64,000 bases of DNA from positions 45,431 to 109,430 of the forward strand of contig JAPPGV010000081.1 of assembly GCA_028821235.1 (NCBI GenBank), written 5' to 3'. Origin of the DNA: a bacterium. GTDB taxonomy: Bacteria; Actinomycetota; Acidimicrobiia; Spongiisociales; Spongiisociaceae. The translations under genes and the position numbers were made by a program. The notes below the pieces were generated by a model. That model ran no database searches, was not told where the DNA came from, and saw nothing but the letters and a program-made list of their open reading frames with translations. Positions 24,038 through 33,135 of this stretch are shown here, in pieces; the stretch's first letter is position 1, and each line of letters starts with the position of its first letter.

Positions 24038-25863
24038 GGCTTGTGTTCTCCTTCGTCCGACCTGGCCGCGCGGAGTTGGGCCCGCAGAGCCCGGGTGCCT
24101 TCGACATCGATCCGGTGATCCAGGAGATCGGCATCTCCGACCTCGATCATCACCCCGTAGTCGCGGCGGGCGGCTTCGAGCGAGACGTACCTGTCCAGGA
24201 CGTCCTCCAGCACCGCATCCGGGTCCCGTTGCAAGGGATCACCGTAACCCCCGCCCCCCGAGGAGACGTGGTAGAAGGTGCCGTGCTGTCCGATGGACTC
24301 GTCAGCGAAATAGATGGGAAGATCCTGCTCCGTGTCCGTGCCGAGGTCCTTGACCACGCGGATGGGAATGCCGTCCGATCCCCCGAAGAGGCCCCGAGGA
24401 CCGCCGGGGCCGTCCTCTCCCCGGTCGGCGATGTAGGACAGCCGGACGCCGCCTGTGTTCTCCACCCGGAGGACCGACTCCAGACCTGCTCCCCCTCTCC
24501 ATCTCCCCGCGCCCATCGAGTCGGTGACTGGCGCCAGCCGATCGAAGGTGACCGGCCACATCCTCTCGATCACCTCGCTGGACTGGTTCAGTATCCCCAG
24601 GCCGAATATGGCCGCGCCGCAGTCCCGCCCGTCGGCGCCGTACATTCCTCCCCATCCGCCGGTGTGCCAGTGGTAGTAGACGAAGTAGGCGTCGTGCCGG
24701 CCCGGCCGGTCGTCCACTCCTCCGGCCACCACGTACTCCAGGTTGAAGTTCCCGGCGAACGACCGGCGGGGCACCACCTGGGCCCAGACCCGCTGGATGC
24801 ACGCGGTGGTCTTCTCGTAGGCCCCGGAGACCTCGCCGCAGACCGCGTACGGCCGGACTGCGTTGACCACGCTGGTCTCGGGGAACACCGCCTCGATGAT
24901 GCGAAGCCACCCGGCGTTCATCGAGGGCTTGGGGAAGATGTACTTCGTGCCCGCCACCAGCGCCCCGAACGTGGAACCGTGGGTGCCGTTCATCCCGGAC
25001 CGGACGGGGGGTCCCGAACCCCTCATGTCGTAGATCACCTTGGGCGGGTCGTGGCGAATCGTCATCTTGAGAGAAACCCTTACGGGGCCGTCCTCCGGAG
25101 CTTGCGGGTCGTAGTCGATGAAGTCCTCTGTCTCCCAGGTCCCTTCCGGGCAGCGCAGGATCTCCGCGGCCAGTTCCCGCTCGGAGTGATCGAGGGCCTC
25201 CGCCATGGAGGTCAGAACCGTGTCCAGCCCGTACTTCGTGATCAGAGCATGCAGCCGCCTCTCCCCCACCCGGGCGGCCTCGATATGGGCGATCAGGTCT
25301 CCGGTCGCGTTCAGCGGGATACGGATGTTGGCCATTATCAGGTTGCGGACGTCGTGGCGGATCACACCCCGCGAGACCACCTTGAGCGGCGGTATCACCA
25401 GGCCTTCGGCGTGGATGTCGGCGGCGAGGGCGTTCATGGATCCCGGGGTGGCTCCTCCCACATCCGACCAATGGCCCTTGGTGGCGGTGAAGGCGACCAG
25501 CCGCCCGTCCCAGAAGATCGGGCTTATGAAGGTCATGTCTGGGAGATGGGTCCCGCCCCGGTACGGGTCGTTGAAGGCAAATACATCGCCTTCCTCGAGC
25601 CCCCGTTCCTTGTCCCCGAAGTCCTCGATGACAGCCTCCGTGCTGGGCTGGAGCGCCCCTACATGAACCGCCACGTCCCGGGTCCCCTGCGCCACCAACT
25701 CTCCCTCGGCGTTGAGAAGCCCTCCGCTGACGTCTCCCACGTAGATGACGAAGGACAGGCACGCGTCCTGGAGGGCGCCGACCATCTCGTCCACCAGGCT
25801 GACGAACGCGCTCGAGAGGATCGAGAAGGTGACCGGATCCACCTCCGACGGGGCCTCGCTCAT
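24034..25863 (-). CDS. hyuB: Hydantoinase B/oxoprolinase family subunit (pair 2)
   Basis: This ~609-residue HyuB begins MSEAPSEVDPVTFSILSSAF and has FNDPYRGGTHLPDMTFISPI, GWGGMYGADGRDCGAA and the C-terminal GGGGYGDPLQRDPDA. I chose ATG at 25863; GTG at 25881 would overlap the hyuA stop as GTGA and add six residues. The open frame reaches far into hyuA but is meaningless there. Partner of the hyuA at 25878. The family's role is hydrolysis of an ATP-activated cyclic amide; substrate unknown. Confidence 0.91.
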   Translation of the reverse strand: MSEAPSEVDPVTFSILSSAFVSLVDEMVGALQDACLSFVIYVGDVSGGLLNAEGELVAQGTRDVAVHVGALQPSTEAVIEDFGDKERGLEEGDVFAFNDPYRGGTHLPDMTFISPIFWDGRLVAFTATKGHWSDVGGATPGSMNALAADIHAEGLVIPPLKVVSRGVIRHDVRNLIMANIRIPLNATGDLIAHIEAARVGERRLHALITKYGLDTVLTSMAEALDHSERELAAEILRCPEGTWETEDFIDYDPQAPEDGPVRVSLKMTIRHDPPKVIYDMRGSGPPVRSGMNGTHGSTFGALVAGTKYIFPKPSMNAGWLRIIEAVFPETSVVNAVRPYAVCGEVSGAYEKTTACIQRVWAQVVPRRSFAGNFNLEYVVAGGVDDRPGRHDAYFVYYHWHTGGWGGMYGADGRDCGAAIFGLGILNQSSEVIERMWPVTFDRLAPVTDSMGAGRWRGGAGLESVLRVENTGGVRLSYIADRGEDGPGGPRGLFGGSDGIPIRVVKDLGTDTEQDLPIYFADESIGQHGTFYHVSSGGGGYGDPLQRDPDAVLEDVLDRYVSLEAARRDYGVMIEVGDADLLDHRIDVEGTRALRAQLRAARSDEGEHKP

Positions 25864-25877
25864 CCTGGCTTCCGGAT

Positions 25878-27938
25878 TCACGATCCACCCCCGGCACCGG
25901 TGATGTCGAGGATCAGGTTGAGATAGCGATCCACCTGCATCGAGACTCCCGGAGGTATCAACGTGGTGGAGTCCATCTGCTCCACAATGGCGGGGCCCTC
26001 GGTCCGGAAGCCGACCGGGAGGGACGATCGGCCCCAGACAGGAGTGTCGACCTGCTTCCCTTGCTCCCGCCAGTAGACCGGACGCCGGTCGCGCACCGGG
26101 TCGACCGTCGGGACAGCCCGGACCGGCCGTGGCCGGTATTTCTCGGTGATGCCCGTGCCGACCACGTTGATACCGTGGATCTCGACCTCGCGGGGCCCCA
26201 GATCGAACGTGAACCGCTGCCGGTACGTCTTCTTGAAGAACTCGACGCTCTCCGCCAGGCCCTCTGCGGTGATGCCGGATGAGACCGGCATCGGGAACAC
26301 CCGCCATTGGCCGGCGTAACACATGTCGATGCTGCGCTCCACGGACTGGCGTCCCGAGGGTATTCCCTCCCGGTCGAGGGCTGCTCGCACCCGTGAGTCC
26401 ATCTCGTCGAAGCGGGCGTTCATGGCGTCGATGTCTACGGCCGCCGCCTCGCCATAGAACATGCTGGCCCCCAGATCGTGGCGGATGTCGGCCATCAGGC
26501 AACCGAGCGCCGAGGTCAGCCCCGGGCTGGGCGGGACCACCACGGTGGGGATGCGCAACTCGGCCGCAACCCGCGCTCCGTGGAAGGGCCCGGCGCCGCC
26601 GAAGGACACCAAGGCGAAGTCACGGGGGTCCAGGCCGCGGCGCAGGGTGGCCAGGCGGATTGCGTTGGCCATATTGGCCTCGGCCACCGCGATCACGGCC
26701 GCGGCCGCGGTGACCGCGTCGCTCCCCAGCCTCCGTCCGATCTTGTCGGCGATCACCTGCTCGGCGAGCTGCGGGGATATCTCCATGGCCCCACCCAGCA
26801 TCGCTCCCGGTCGCAGGTTGCCCAGGACCACGTGGGCGTCGGTGCTGGTGGGCTGGTCACCTCCCTTGCCGTAGCAGGCCGGACCGGGAACTGCGCCCAT
26901 GCTCTGCGGGCCGGACCGGAGTTTTCCACCCGGATCGAACCAGGCCACCGATCCCCCGCCCGCGCCCACGGTGATGATGTCGACCGCGGGGAACATGATC
27001 GGATGGCCCCATTCCACCTCCCAGGCCTGGGTGGTCCGGACCTCTCCCTCCAGGGTCACCGAGACGTCGGTGCTCGTTCCTCCGATGTCCAACCCGATGA
27101 CGTTCGGAAAGCCGGCCAAGAATCCGAACTCGCGGGCCGCGATCGCGCCTGCGGAAGGGCCGGAGTTGGCGGTCCTCACCGGAACCTCGGTGGTCGCCTC
27201 CACCCCCATCAGACCTCCCGCCGACTGAACTATGAGCGCGTCGCCTCCGTAGCCTCGATCGTGAAGGCCCTGCTCCAGCGCGAGCAGGTAGTCAATCATG
27301 AGGGGGATCAGCGCGACGTTGAGGATGGTGGTGGTGAAGCGCTCGTATTCGAGGATGCGCGGAATGGTCTCGTGGGAGGTGCGCACCAGAGCCTCGGGGT
27401 GCTCCTCCAGGATGATCTCCTTCATACGCGTTTCGTTGCGGCCGTTGGCATAGGAGTGCAGGAAGCACACCGCGACCGTGCTGATTCCTCGTGCTGCCAG
27501 GATCCGGGCTGCCTTCCTGGCCTCGTCCTCGTCCAGCCGGGCGCGTATCTCCCCGGAACTGAGCGTCCTCTCGGTGACCTCCAAGCGGTCTCGGGGCTTG
27601 ACGATCGAAGGCCGGGGCGATTCGTGATAGATGTCCCAGATGTCTTCCTTGGCGCCCCGGGCAGCCTGGGTCAACACCGCCGTCAGGCCCTTGGTGGTGA
27701 TCATCCCGACCCGGGGCAGACGGCGCTCGATCAGCGCGTTGGTGCCGAGGGTGGTCCCGTGGGCGAAGGAGCGGATCCTGTCCCCGGTCACGCCGGCCGC
27801 GTCCATGGCGTCGAACACTCCGGTGAAGGCGACGGGTGTGGTGGGAGTCTTGACCACCTGCACCCCGCCATCCCGGCCGACCATGACCCAGTCGGTGAAG
27901 GTCCCTCCGATGTCGACGCCGATCTGCAAGCCGTCCAT
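25878..27938 (-). CDS. hyuA: Hydantoinase A/oxoprolinase family ATPase subunit (pair 2)
   Basis: This 686-residue HyuA starts LQIGVDIGGTFTDWVMVG and has FAHGTTLGTNALIERRLPR, GLDIGGTSTDVSV, VGAGGGSVAWFD and FGGAGPFHGARVAAEL. It lies immediately after livF: the sequence GTGATGG holds the livF stop, so the start is ATG 27938 (TGATG) or GTG 27941. Direct coupling to the ABC transporter ATPase suggests that the imported solute, or its first metabolite, is the HyuAB substrate. The protein is clearly diverged from the pair-1 and pair-3 HyuA proteins. Confidence 0.92.
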   Translation of the reverse strand: MDGLQIGVDIGGTFTDWVMVGRDGGVQVVKTPTTPVAFTGVFDAMDAAGVTGDRIRSFAHGTTLGTNALIERRLPRVGMITTKGLTAVLTQAARGAKEDIWDIYHESPRPSIVKPRDRLEVTERTLSSGEIRARLDEDEARKAARILAARGISTVAVCFLHSYANGRNETRMKEIILEEHPEALVRTSHETIPRILEYERFTTTILNVALIPLMIDYLLALEQGLHDRGYGGDALIVQSAGGLMGVEATTEVPVRTANSGPSAGAIAAREFGFLAGFPNVIGLDIGGTSTDVSVTLEGEVRTTQAWEVEWGHPIMFPAVDIITVGAGGGSVAWFDPGGKLRSGPQSMGAVPGPACYGKGGDQPTSTDAHVVLGNLRPGAMLGGAMEISPQLAEQVIADKIGRRLGSDAVTAAAAVIAVAEANMANAIRLATLRRGLDPRDFALVSFGGAGPFHGARVAAELRIPTVVVPPSPGLTSALGCLMADIRHDLGASMFYGEAAAVDIDAMNARFDEMDSRVRAALDREGIPSGRQSVERSIDMCYAGQWRVFPMPVSSGITAEGLAESVEFFKKTYRQRFTFDLGPREVEIHGINVVGTGITEKYRPRPVRAVPTVDPVRDRRPVYWREQGKQVDTPVWGRSSLPVGFRTEGPAIVEQMDSTTLIPPGVSMQVDRYLNLILDITGAGGGS

Positions 27939-28642
27939 CACAGCCCCAGGTAGGCCCGGCGGACGAGGTCGCTCTCTAGAACCGAGCCCGTCTCCCCGCT
28001 CTCGACCACGATGCCGGACTCCATCACATAGGCCCTGCGGGCCAGTTCGAGGGCGAGAAACGCATTCTGCTCCACCAGCAACACCGTCAAGCCGGCGCGG
28101 TTGAGGTCGACGATGATCTCAGCCAGCTGGTCGACGATGATGGGCGCCAGACCTGCCGAGGGCTCGTCCAGCAACAGGAGGCGAGGAGCGGCCATCAGGG
28201 CCCGGGCGATCGCCAGCATCTGCTGCTCCCCGCCGCTCAGGGTTCCGGCGCGTTGACGGACCCGCTCGGAGAGCCGGGGGAAGTAGCCGAGGACGCGTTC
28301 CAGCCGTTCTCGATACTCTCTCTCCGCCTTGACCCGATGGGCGCCCATCTCCAGGTTCTCCAGAACGGTCATGGCCGGAAAGAGCTCCTTACCCTGCGGC
28401 ACGTGACCCACTCCCAACCCGACTATCTCGTGTGGTCTCAGGTTGTCGATCCGCTCACCTGCCAGGGTGATGGTTCCGGTCTGCGGTCTCAACACCCCCG
28501 AGACTGTGAGCAGCAAGGTGGTCTTCCCGGCGCCGTTCGCTCCGATGACGGTCACCAGCTCGCCCTCGCCAAGGCTGATGGAGACGTCGAAGAGCACCTG
28601 CACCCGCCCGTAGCTCACGTTGAGGGAATCGATCTCAAGCAC
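27938..28642 (-). CDS. livF: Branched-chain-amino-acid-type ABC transporter ATP-binding protein LivF
   Basis: This 234-residue ATPase has Walker A GANGAGKTT, the ABC signature LSGGEQQ and Walker B LLLLDEPSAGLAP, followed by the H-loop region VLLVEQN. These match the LivF half of the HAAT-family importer. It overlaps livG by 8 bp and the downstream hyuA by 1-4 bp. It powers uptake of the solute bound by the LivK-like lipoprotein, probably an amide or amino-acid-like compound given the downstream enzymes. Confidence 0.95.
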   Translation of the reverse strand: MLEIDSLNVSYGRVQVLFDVSISLGEGELVTVIGANGAGKTTLLLTVSGVLRPQTGTITLAGERIDNLRPHEIVGLGVGHVPQGKELFPAMTVLENLEMGAHRVKAEREYRERLERVLGYFPRLSERVRQRAGTLSGGEQQMLAIARALMAAPRLLLLDEPSAGLAPIIVDQLAEIIVDLNRAGLTVLLVEQNAFLALELARRAYVMESGIVVESGETGSVLESDLVRRAYLGL

Positions 28643-29402
28643 CGCGACGCTTCCCCAGGTATGCCGTGACCACGGCCTCGTTCTCCACTATCTCCTCCGG
28701 AGTGCCCTCGGCAATCTTCGCGCCGAAGTTGAGCACGGTAACCCGGGTGCAGATGTTGGTGATCAGGCGCATGTTGTGCTCGATCAGGAGCACCGTGACG
28801 CCTCGCCGCCGCAGCGTCCTGATCAGGTTCATGAGGTAAGCAGCCTCTTCCGGATTCAGGCCGGTGGCGGGTTCGTCCAGCAACAACATCCTGGGCTTGG
28901 CCGCCAGGGCGATGGCAATCTCCAGATAGCGATGCTCTCCCGCCGAGAGGTCGCGGGCCACCGCGTCGATGCGCCGCTCGAGACCGACGAACGCCAGGGT
29001 CTCCAGGACTCGCGCATCGAGGGCGGCATGCTGTTCCCGATGCCTGCGTGAACGGGTCAGGGCGCCGATCAGGGAGGTGGGGTTGTCGAGATGGCTCCCG
29101 TGCAGGACGTTGTCCCGCACGGTGAGGTTCTCGAACAGGGTCGTGATCTGGAAGGTCCGCACGAGCCCGCGGCCGGCGAGATCGTGTGGCGGCGAGCCGG
29201 TCACGTCTTCACCCTCGTAGGTGACCGCTCCCTCGGTGGGCTTGATGAAACCCGTGATCAGGTTGAGAGCGGTGGTCTTCCCGGAACCGTTGGGCCCGAT
29301 CAGGCCCATGATCTCACCCTCTTCCACCCGCAGATCCAGGCGGTCCACGGCGCGCAGGCCCCCGAAGAGCCTGGTCAATCCGGTCGTCTCCAGAAGCGCC
29401 AT
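28635..29402 (-). CDS. livG: Branched-chain-amino-acid-type ABC transporter ATP-binding protein LivG
   Basis: This 255-residue ATPase has Walker A GPNGSGKTT, the signature LSAGEHRYLEIA (Ala in place of the usual second Gly of LSGGE), Walker B MLLLDEPATGLNPEE and VLLIEHNM. The LNPEE extension and the VRTFQ Q-loop are LivG hallmarks. Its ATG directly follows the livM stop (TAGATG), so the two are coupled. It pairs with LivF on the membrane subunits LivH/LivM. Confidence 0.95.
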   Translation of the reverse strand: MALLETTGLTRLFGGLRAVDRLDLRVEEGEIMGLIGPNGSGKTTALNLITGFIKPTEGAVTYEGEDVTGSPPHDLAGRGLVRTFQITTLFENLTVRDNVLHGSHLDNPTSLIGALTRSRRHREQHAALDARVLETLAFVGLERRIDAVARDLSAGEHRYLEIAIALAAKPRMLLLDEPATGLNPEEAAYLMNLIRTLRRRGVTVLLIEHNMRLITNICTRVTVLNFGAKIAEGTPEEIVENEAVVTAYLGKRRGA

Positions 29403-30419
29403 CTAGCCCGCCCTGGTCCGGTCGGCCCGATCATCTGCGTCCGGCGCGTTGGCGGCTCGGTCGGAGCCCCGCCGTTCAACCACCCGCCGGATGACCCTGC
29501 GCATGGTGGGGAATACGCCGGTCGGCATGAACAAGACCACGAGCAGCAACACCACGCCAAAGATCAGGAACCGGTATTCCTGGAGGACCCGCAACCACTC
29601 GCTGACCAGCACGAATATCAACGCTCCCAGAACCGGTCCCCACAGGCTTCCCGTCCCGCCGACCAGAACGACTATCAGGAAGATGAACATGTATTGGAGA
29701 CCGAGCAGGTTGGGATTCACGAACCGGAAGTGATGGGCATACAGGGCTCCGGAGAAACCCACCAGCGAACACGCGAACGCGAAGGCGATCACGTAGTACT
29801 TCGTGGCCGATACTCCCACGGAGCGGGCTAGGTCCTCATTCTCGTGGATGCTCCGCACCGCCCGCCCGAAGCGTGATCTCCGCAACCTCGACAAGACGAA
29901 GACGACCACCAGCAGCAGCAAGAGCGCGAAGTAGTAGTAGGCCAGCTCGGAGCGGATCTCCCAACCGAAGATACTCGGCGGAGGTACCTGGCGCAGGCCG
30001 GAGGGACCTCCGGTGACGGGCCTCCATCGGAGCGCCACAGTCCATGCCAGCACCCCGAAACCCAGAGTGACGATGGCCAGCTCCAGCCCGCGCGTGCGGC
30101 GCAGAGCGATGTAGCCGATCAGGAGGCCCACCAGGCCCGCGGCCACCGGCGCCGCCACGAAGCCGATCCATGGAGAGACTCCCAGGTCCAGGGCGAGCTT
30201 GGCGGACACATAGGCGCCGAAGCCCCAGAAGGCGGCGTGCCCGAACGAGAACTGGCCCATCTCGCCCATGATGTAGTCGAGGCTCAGCCCGGCCACCGCG
30301 TATATCACGATCAGGACCAGCAGGCCGCGGTTGTAGGGATTCGTGAACAGCACCAAGGGCAGCAGCAGGGCCGCGACCAGGGTCGGTGCTCCCACCCAGA
30401 TGCCCGAGGACAACCTCAC
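29403..30419 (-). CDS. livM: Branched-chain-amino-acid-type ABC transporter permease LivM
   Basis: This 338-residue permease has about ten hydrophobic segments and the LivM signatures GLSLDYIMGEMGQFSFGHAA, SIHENEDLARSVGV and GGTGSLWGPVLGA. A charged C-terminal tail rich in Arg/Asp ends the protein. Translation starts at GTG 30419, 6 bp after the livH stop; the junction holds three tandem GGTGA copies. Forms the heterodimeric channel with LivH. Confidence 0.93.
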   Translation of the reverse strand: MRLSSGIWVGAPTLVAALLLPLVLFTNPYNRGLLVLIVIYAVAGLSLDYIMGEMGQFSFGHAAFWGFGAYVSAKLALDLGVSPWIGFVAAPVAAGLVGLLIGYIALRRTRGLELAIVTLGFGVLAWTVALRWRPVTGGPSGLRQVPPPSIFGWEIRSELAYYYFALLLLLVVVFVLSRLRRSRFGRAVRSIHENEDLARSVGVSATKYYVIAFAFACSLVGFSGALYAHHFRFVNPNLLGLQYMFIFLIVVLVGGTGSLWGPVLGALIFVLVSEWLRVLQEYRFLIFGVVLLLVVLFMPTGVFPTMRRVIRRVVERRGSDRAANAPDADDRADRTRAG

Positions 30420-30425
30420 CTCACC

Positions 30426-31289
30426 TCACCTCCTCCCGAACAGGCCCTGCGGCCGCAGAAGGAGAACGATGATCATCACCACGTAGAGGTAGCCCTGGCG
30501 GTAATAGGTGGAGATGAACTGGCCGAACAACGCTTCGGTTACCCCCAGGAAGAGCCCCACCGCCACCGCGCCCGCCACGTTCCCCATCCCGGCCACGATC
30601 ACGACCGCGAAACCCGTGATGAGCAGTGGTTGGCCCAGGTTGGGCGAAGCGGCCGATACCAGCACGATCAGCACGCCCGCTAGGGCGGCCAGACCGGAGG
30701 CGACTATCAGGGTCGTGTCATAGACCGCGGTTGTATTGATGCCGATCAGGCGCGCTCCCAACAGGTTCTGGCCGGTGGCCCTTGTCTTCTTGCCCAGCTT
30801 GGTGTGGGTGAGCATCAGGTAGAGCCCCAACACCGCCGTGAAGCACACGCCAACCAGCAGCATGCCGGCGGTGGTGACGTAGACACCGCCCACCTTGACG
30901 ATCTCGTTGAAGGGCTCATCGACCCCCTTGGGCTCCGATCCCCATACCACCAGGCTTCCGTTGAGCAGCATGAAGCTGAGAGCCACGGTGGACAGGATCA
31001 CCACCAGTTCCGAGTGGCCCAGGAAGGGACGGACCGTAACACGGTTGACCAGAAAACCGGCCAGAGCCATCAGGATGACGACCAGCGCAGCCCCGGTGAA
31101 GTAGCCGAGGCCGAGCCCGCTGGTAACGGTGAACAGCAGCATGGCGCCGAGCATGGTCAGCTCGCCGTGTGCCATGTTGATCACCCTCATCACGCCGAAC
31201 ACCAGGCTGAGGCCGGCGGCGAAGATCACGTAGATCGAGCCGTTGAGCAGGCCGTTCCAGAGCTGCTGGAAGACGATGTCCCAGTTCAC
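30426..31289 (-). CDS. livH: Branched-chain-amino-acid-type ABC transporter permease LivH
   Basis: This 287-residue integral membrane protein begins with the LivH signature LLNGSIYVIFAAGLSLVFGV, then INMAHGELTMLGA, and ends GYLYVVMIIVLLLRPQGLFG. Eight or so hydrophobic helices are visible. It lies 58 bp after the IclR gene and 6 bp before livM. It imports the same solute as its LivM/LivG/LivF partners. Confidence 0.94.
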   Translation of the reverse strand: MNWDIVFQQLWNGLLNGSIYVIFAAGLSLVFGVMRVINMAHGELTMLGAMLLFTVTSGLGLGYFTGAALVVILMALAGFLVNRVTVRPFLGHSELVVILSTVALSFMLLNGSLVVWGSEPKGVDEPFNEIVKVGGVYVTTAGMLLVGVCFTAVLGLYLMLTHTKLGKKTRATGQNLLGARLIGINTTAVYDTTLIVASGLAALAGVLIVLVSAASPNLGQPLLITGFAVVIVAGMGNVAGAVAVGLFLGVTEALFGQFISTYYRQGYLYVVMIIVLLLRPQGLFGRR

Positions 31290-31347
31290 GACCGGGATCC
31301 CGCTCGGTCGGCGGCCAACAGCCTCGATGGAGACGACCGGTTCATGG

Positions 31348-32148
31348 CTAGCCGTGGATCGGCACTCTGCCGTCGAAACGTATGGCCGATACCTCCTCGC
31401 TGATCCGTTCCGCGAAGGACTTGAGGACCGGACCGTACAAGCTCTCGAGTGTTGCGATGTCGGCTCTGGTTGCGAGGGTGGCCACTCCGGCCGCCCCTAT
31501 GACCTCTGCCCGGTAGAAGACCGGGGCAGCTACCGACCGCAATCCGATCGTCAGCTCCTGATCGTTCAGAGCGATGCCCTTGAGCCGCACCTCTTCGAGT
31601 TCCGCCCGGTAGTCGGCCGCGCTGGTGATCGTGGTGGCGGTCCGCTTCTCGAACGTCATCTTCTCCAGCGTCGCCTCGGCATCCTGCTCCGGCATGGCGG
31701 CGAGGATGGCCTTGCCCAGAGAACTCAAATGAGCCGGGAGCCTGCTACCGACCCGGAGGTTGATGGTGATGATGTCGTCGCGGTGCCGTCGCGCCAGGTA
31801 GACAATCTCGGTGTCCTCCAGGACGCCGTAGTTGACGGCGGTCGCATCGGGCAGTTCCCGGCTCATCTGATCCAGGTGGGGGTAGATGTGGTCGACAAAC
31901 TCCCGCGATTCGACCGCGGCCACTCCCAGATGCAAGACCTTCTTGGAAGGCCGGAAGAGCCGCCCGGTCCTGTGAATGTATCCCAGGTCCTCCAACGCGC
32001 CCGTCAGACGGTACACACTCGCCCGGCTGATCTGGGTCCGGTGGGCGATCTCGGCGACCGAGAGTGCAGAGTGCTTCTCGTCGAAGGCGGCCAGTATCCG
32101 GAGACCCTTCGGGAGGGACCCTCGGTCGTGGGTCGGACCCTTGGTCAT
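31348..32148 (-). CDS. IclR-family transcriptional regulator
   Basis: This 266-residue regulator has an N-terminal winged helix (residues ~12-72: GLRILAAFDEKHSALSVAEI, then SRASVYRLTGALEDLGYI) and a C-terminal GAF-like effector domain with GKAILAAMPEQDAEA and SVAAPVFYRAEVIGAAGVAT. IclR proteins typically control catabolic operons in response to a pathway metabolite. It lies within the operon, between the RidA/EthD genes and livH, so autoregulation is likely. A TCCG-N5-CGGA palindrome in front of livK (34535-34547) is a candidate operator. Confidence 0.92.
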   Translation of the reverse strand: MTKGPTHDRGSLPKGLRILAAFDEKHSALSVAEIAHRTQISRASVYRLTGALEDLGYIHRTGRLFRPSKKVLHLGVAAVESREFVDHIYPHLDQMSRELPDATAVNYGVLEDTEIVYLARRHRDDIITINLRVGSRLPAHLSSLGKAILAAMPEQDAEATLEKMTFEKRTATTITSAADYRAELEEVRLKGIALNDQELTIGLRSVAAPVFYRAEVIGAAGVATLATRADIATLESLYGPVLKSFAERISEEVSAIRFDGRVPIHG

Positions 32149-32163
32149 GCTTGGACGGCGAGC

Positions 32164-32493
32164 CTATCCGGCAAGGATCTCGTCCTCCTCAACGATCACG
32201 AACACCGAATCCTGCGTCTTGGCGCCCATGAAGTTCTTCTCGTCAGCCAGTAGCCGTTCATACTCCTGGGAATCGGCGGTGGCTAGGAAATCCTCCACGC
32301 TGTCGTACCAGACCTCGGCTATCCCGTCGCAGGGCGCCTCCCGGCCCGGGACCACGAGAGGCCGGCATTGGACGTACCGGCGGACCCGGGACATGGCGAG
32401 CACCAGGGGAGCGTGGACGTTCTTCCAATGATCGTGGAATTGCTCGCTGGTGAGGTCGGGTCTCCTTGCCAGCAGGGTTACCGTCTTGATCAA
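32164..32493 (-). CDS. EthD-family small protein
   Basis: This 109-residue protein begins IKTVTLLARRPDLTSEQFHD and HWKNVHAPLV, the ferredoxin-like fold signature of the EthD/dimeric alpha-beta barrel family. Members include decarboxylases, isomerases and small accessory proteins of degradation operons. It may act on an unstable intermediate of this pathway. It sits 15 bp before the IclR gene. Chemistry cannot be predicted from the sequence alone. Confidence 0.8.
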   Translation of the reverse strand: MIKTVTLLARRPDLTSEQFHDHWKNVHAPLVLAMSRVRRYVQCRPLVVPGREAPCDGIAEVWYDSVEDFLATADSQEYERLLADEKNFMGAKTQDSVFVIVEEDEILAG

Positions 32494-32644
32494 GTGTTCT
32501 CCTCCTTCCGTCCGGACTCAGGAGGGTGCTGGACCGGTTTCCCGGGCCGGCACTCGATCCGGGAGCGAGCACATGAGGTAGCGTCCGCTCCCGCCTACGT
32601 CGCCCGCGTTCCCGGACCCACCCGGCGGCCGAGCCGCGGAATGA

Positions 32645-33046
32645 TCAGCCATCGTCGCCGATCACAGCCACAGCCTCGATGTCGAACAGGGCATGGTGGA
32701 TCAACTCCGCCACCACCACTGACACCCGGGCCGGCTGCTGACTCGGAAAGTACCGGTCATAGATGGGCTCGTACCGGTGGTAATGGTCATGATCGACGAG
32801 ATACACCCTGGTCAGGACCACATCGGCCAGAGTGGCGCCCGCGCGTTCGAGAGCGCTCTTGAGGTTCTCCAGAGCTTGCTCCACCTGACCCTCGAGTGTG
32901 TCCGCAAGGACCCCGGTGGTCTTGTCCCATCCCAACTGCCCGGTCACCCACAGGGTGTTGCCTGCCCTGACCACATCGTTCCACCGGCTCCGGGAGCCTA
33001 TGGCCTCGAAGAGCGACTCCTCGACCGGTGTGTAAGCGCGCTCCAC
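32645..33046 (-). CDS. RidA/YjgF-family enamine/imine deaminase
   Basis: This 133-residue protein has the RidA core: GNTLWVTGQLGWDKTTG, QVEQALENLKSALERAGA, VLTRVYLVDHDHYHRYEPIY and ARVSVVVAELIHHALFDIEA, where the Arg of ARVSVVV occupies the carboxylate-binding position. RidA proteins hydrolyse reactive enamines/imines released by PLP or flavin enzymes, which fits the two PLP aminotransferases in this operon. A 151-bp spacer separates it from the EthD gene and an 89-bp spacer from livK. Confidence 0.87.
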   Translation of the reverse strand: MERAYTPVEESLFEAIGSRSRWNDVVRAGNTLWVTGQLGWDKTTGVLADTLEGQVEQALENLKSALERAGATLADVVLTRVYLVDHDHYHRYEPIYDRYFPSQQPARVSVVVAELIHHALFDIEAVAVIGDDG

Positions 33047-33135
33047 TCTTGACCTCCCCTCGTCCTCGGACGGTGCACCGGTCCGGCCCGGTTGAACGGG
33101 CTCGGACCGATGCGCCTGAAGTTACGGAATGTCGG

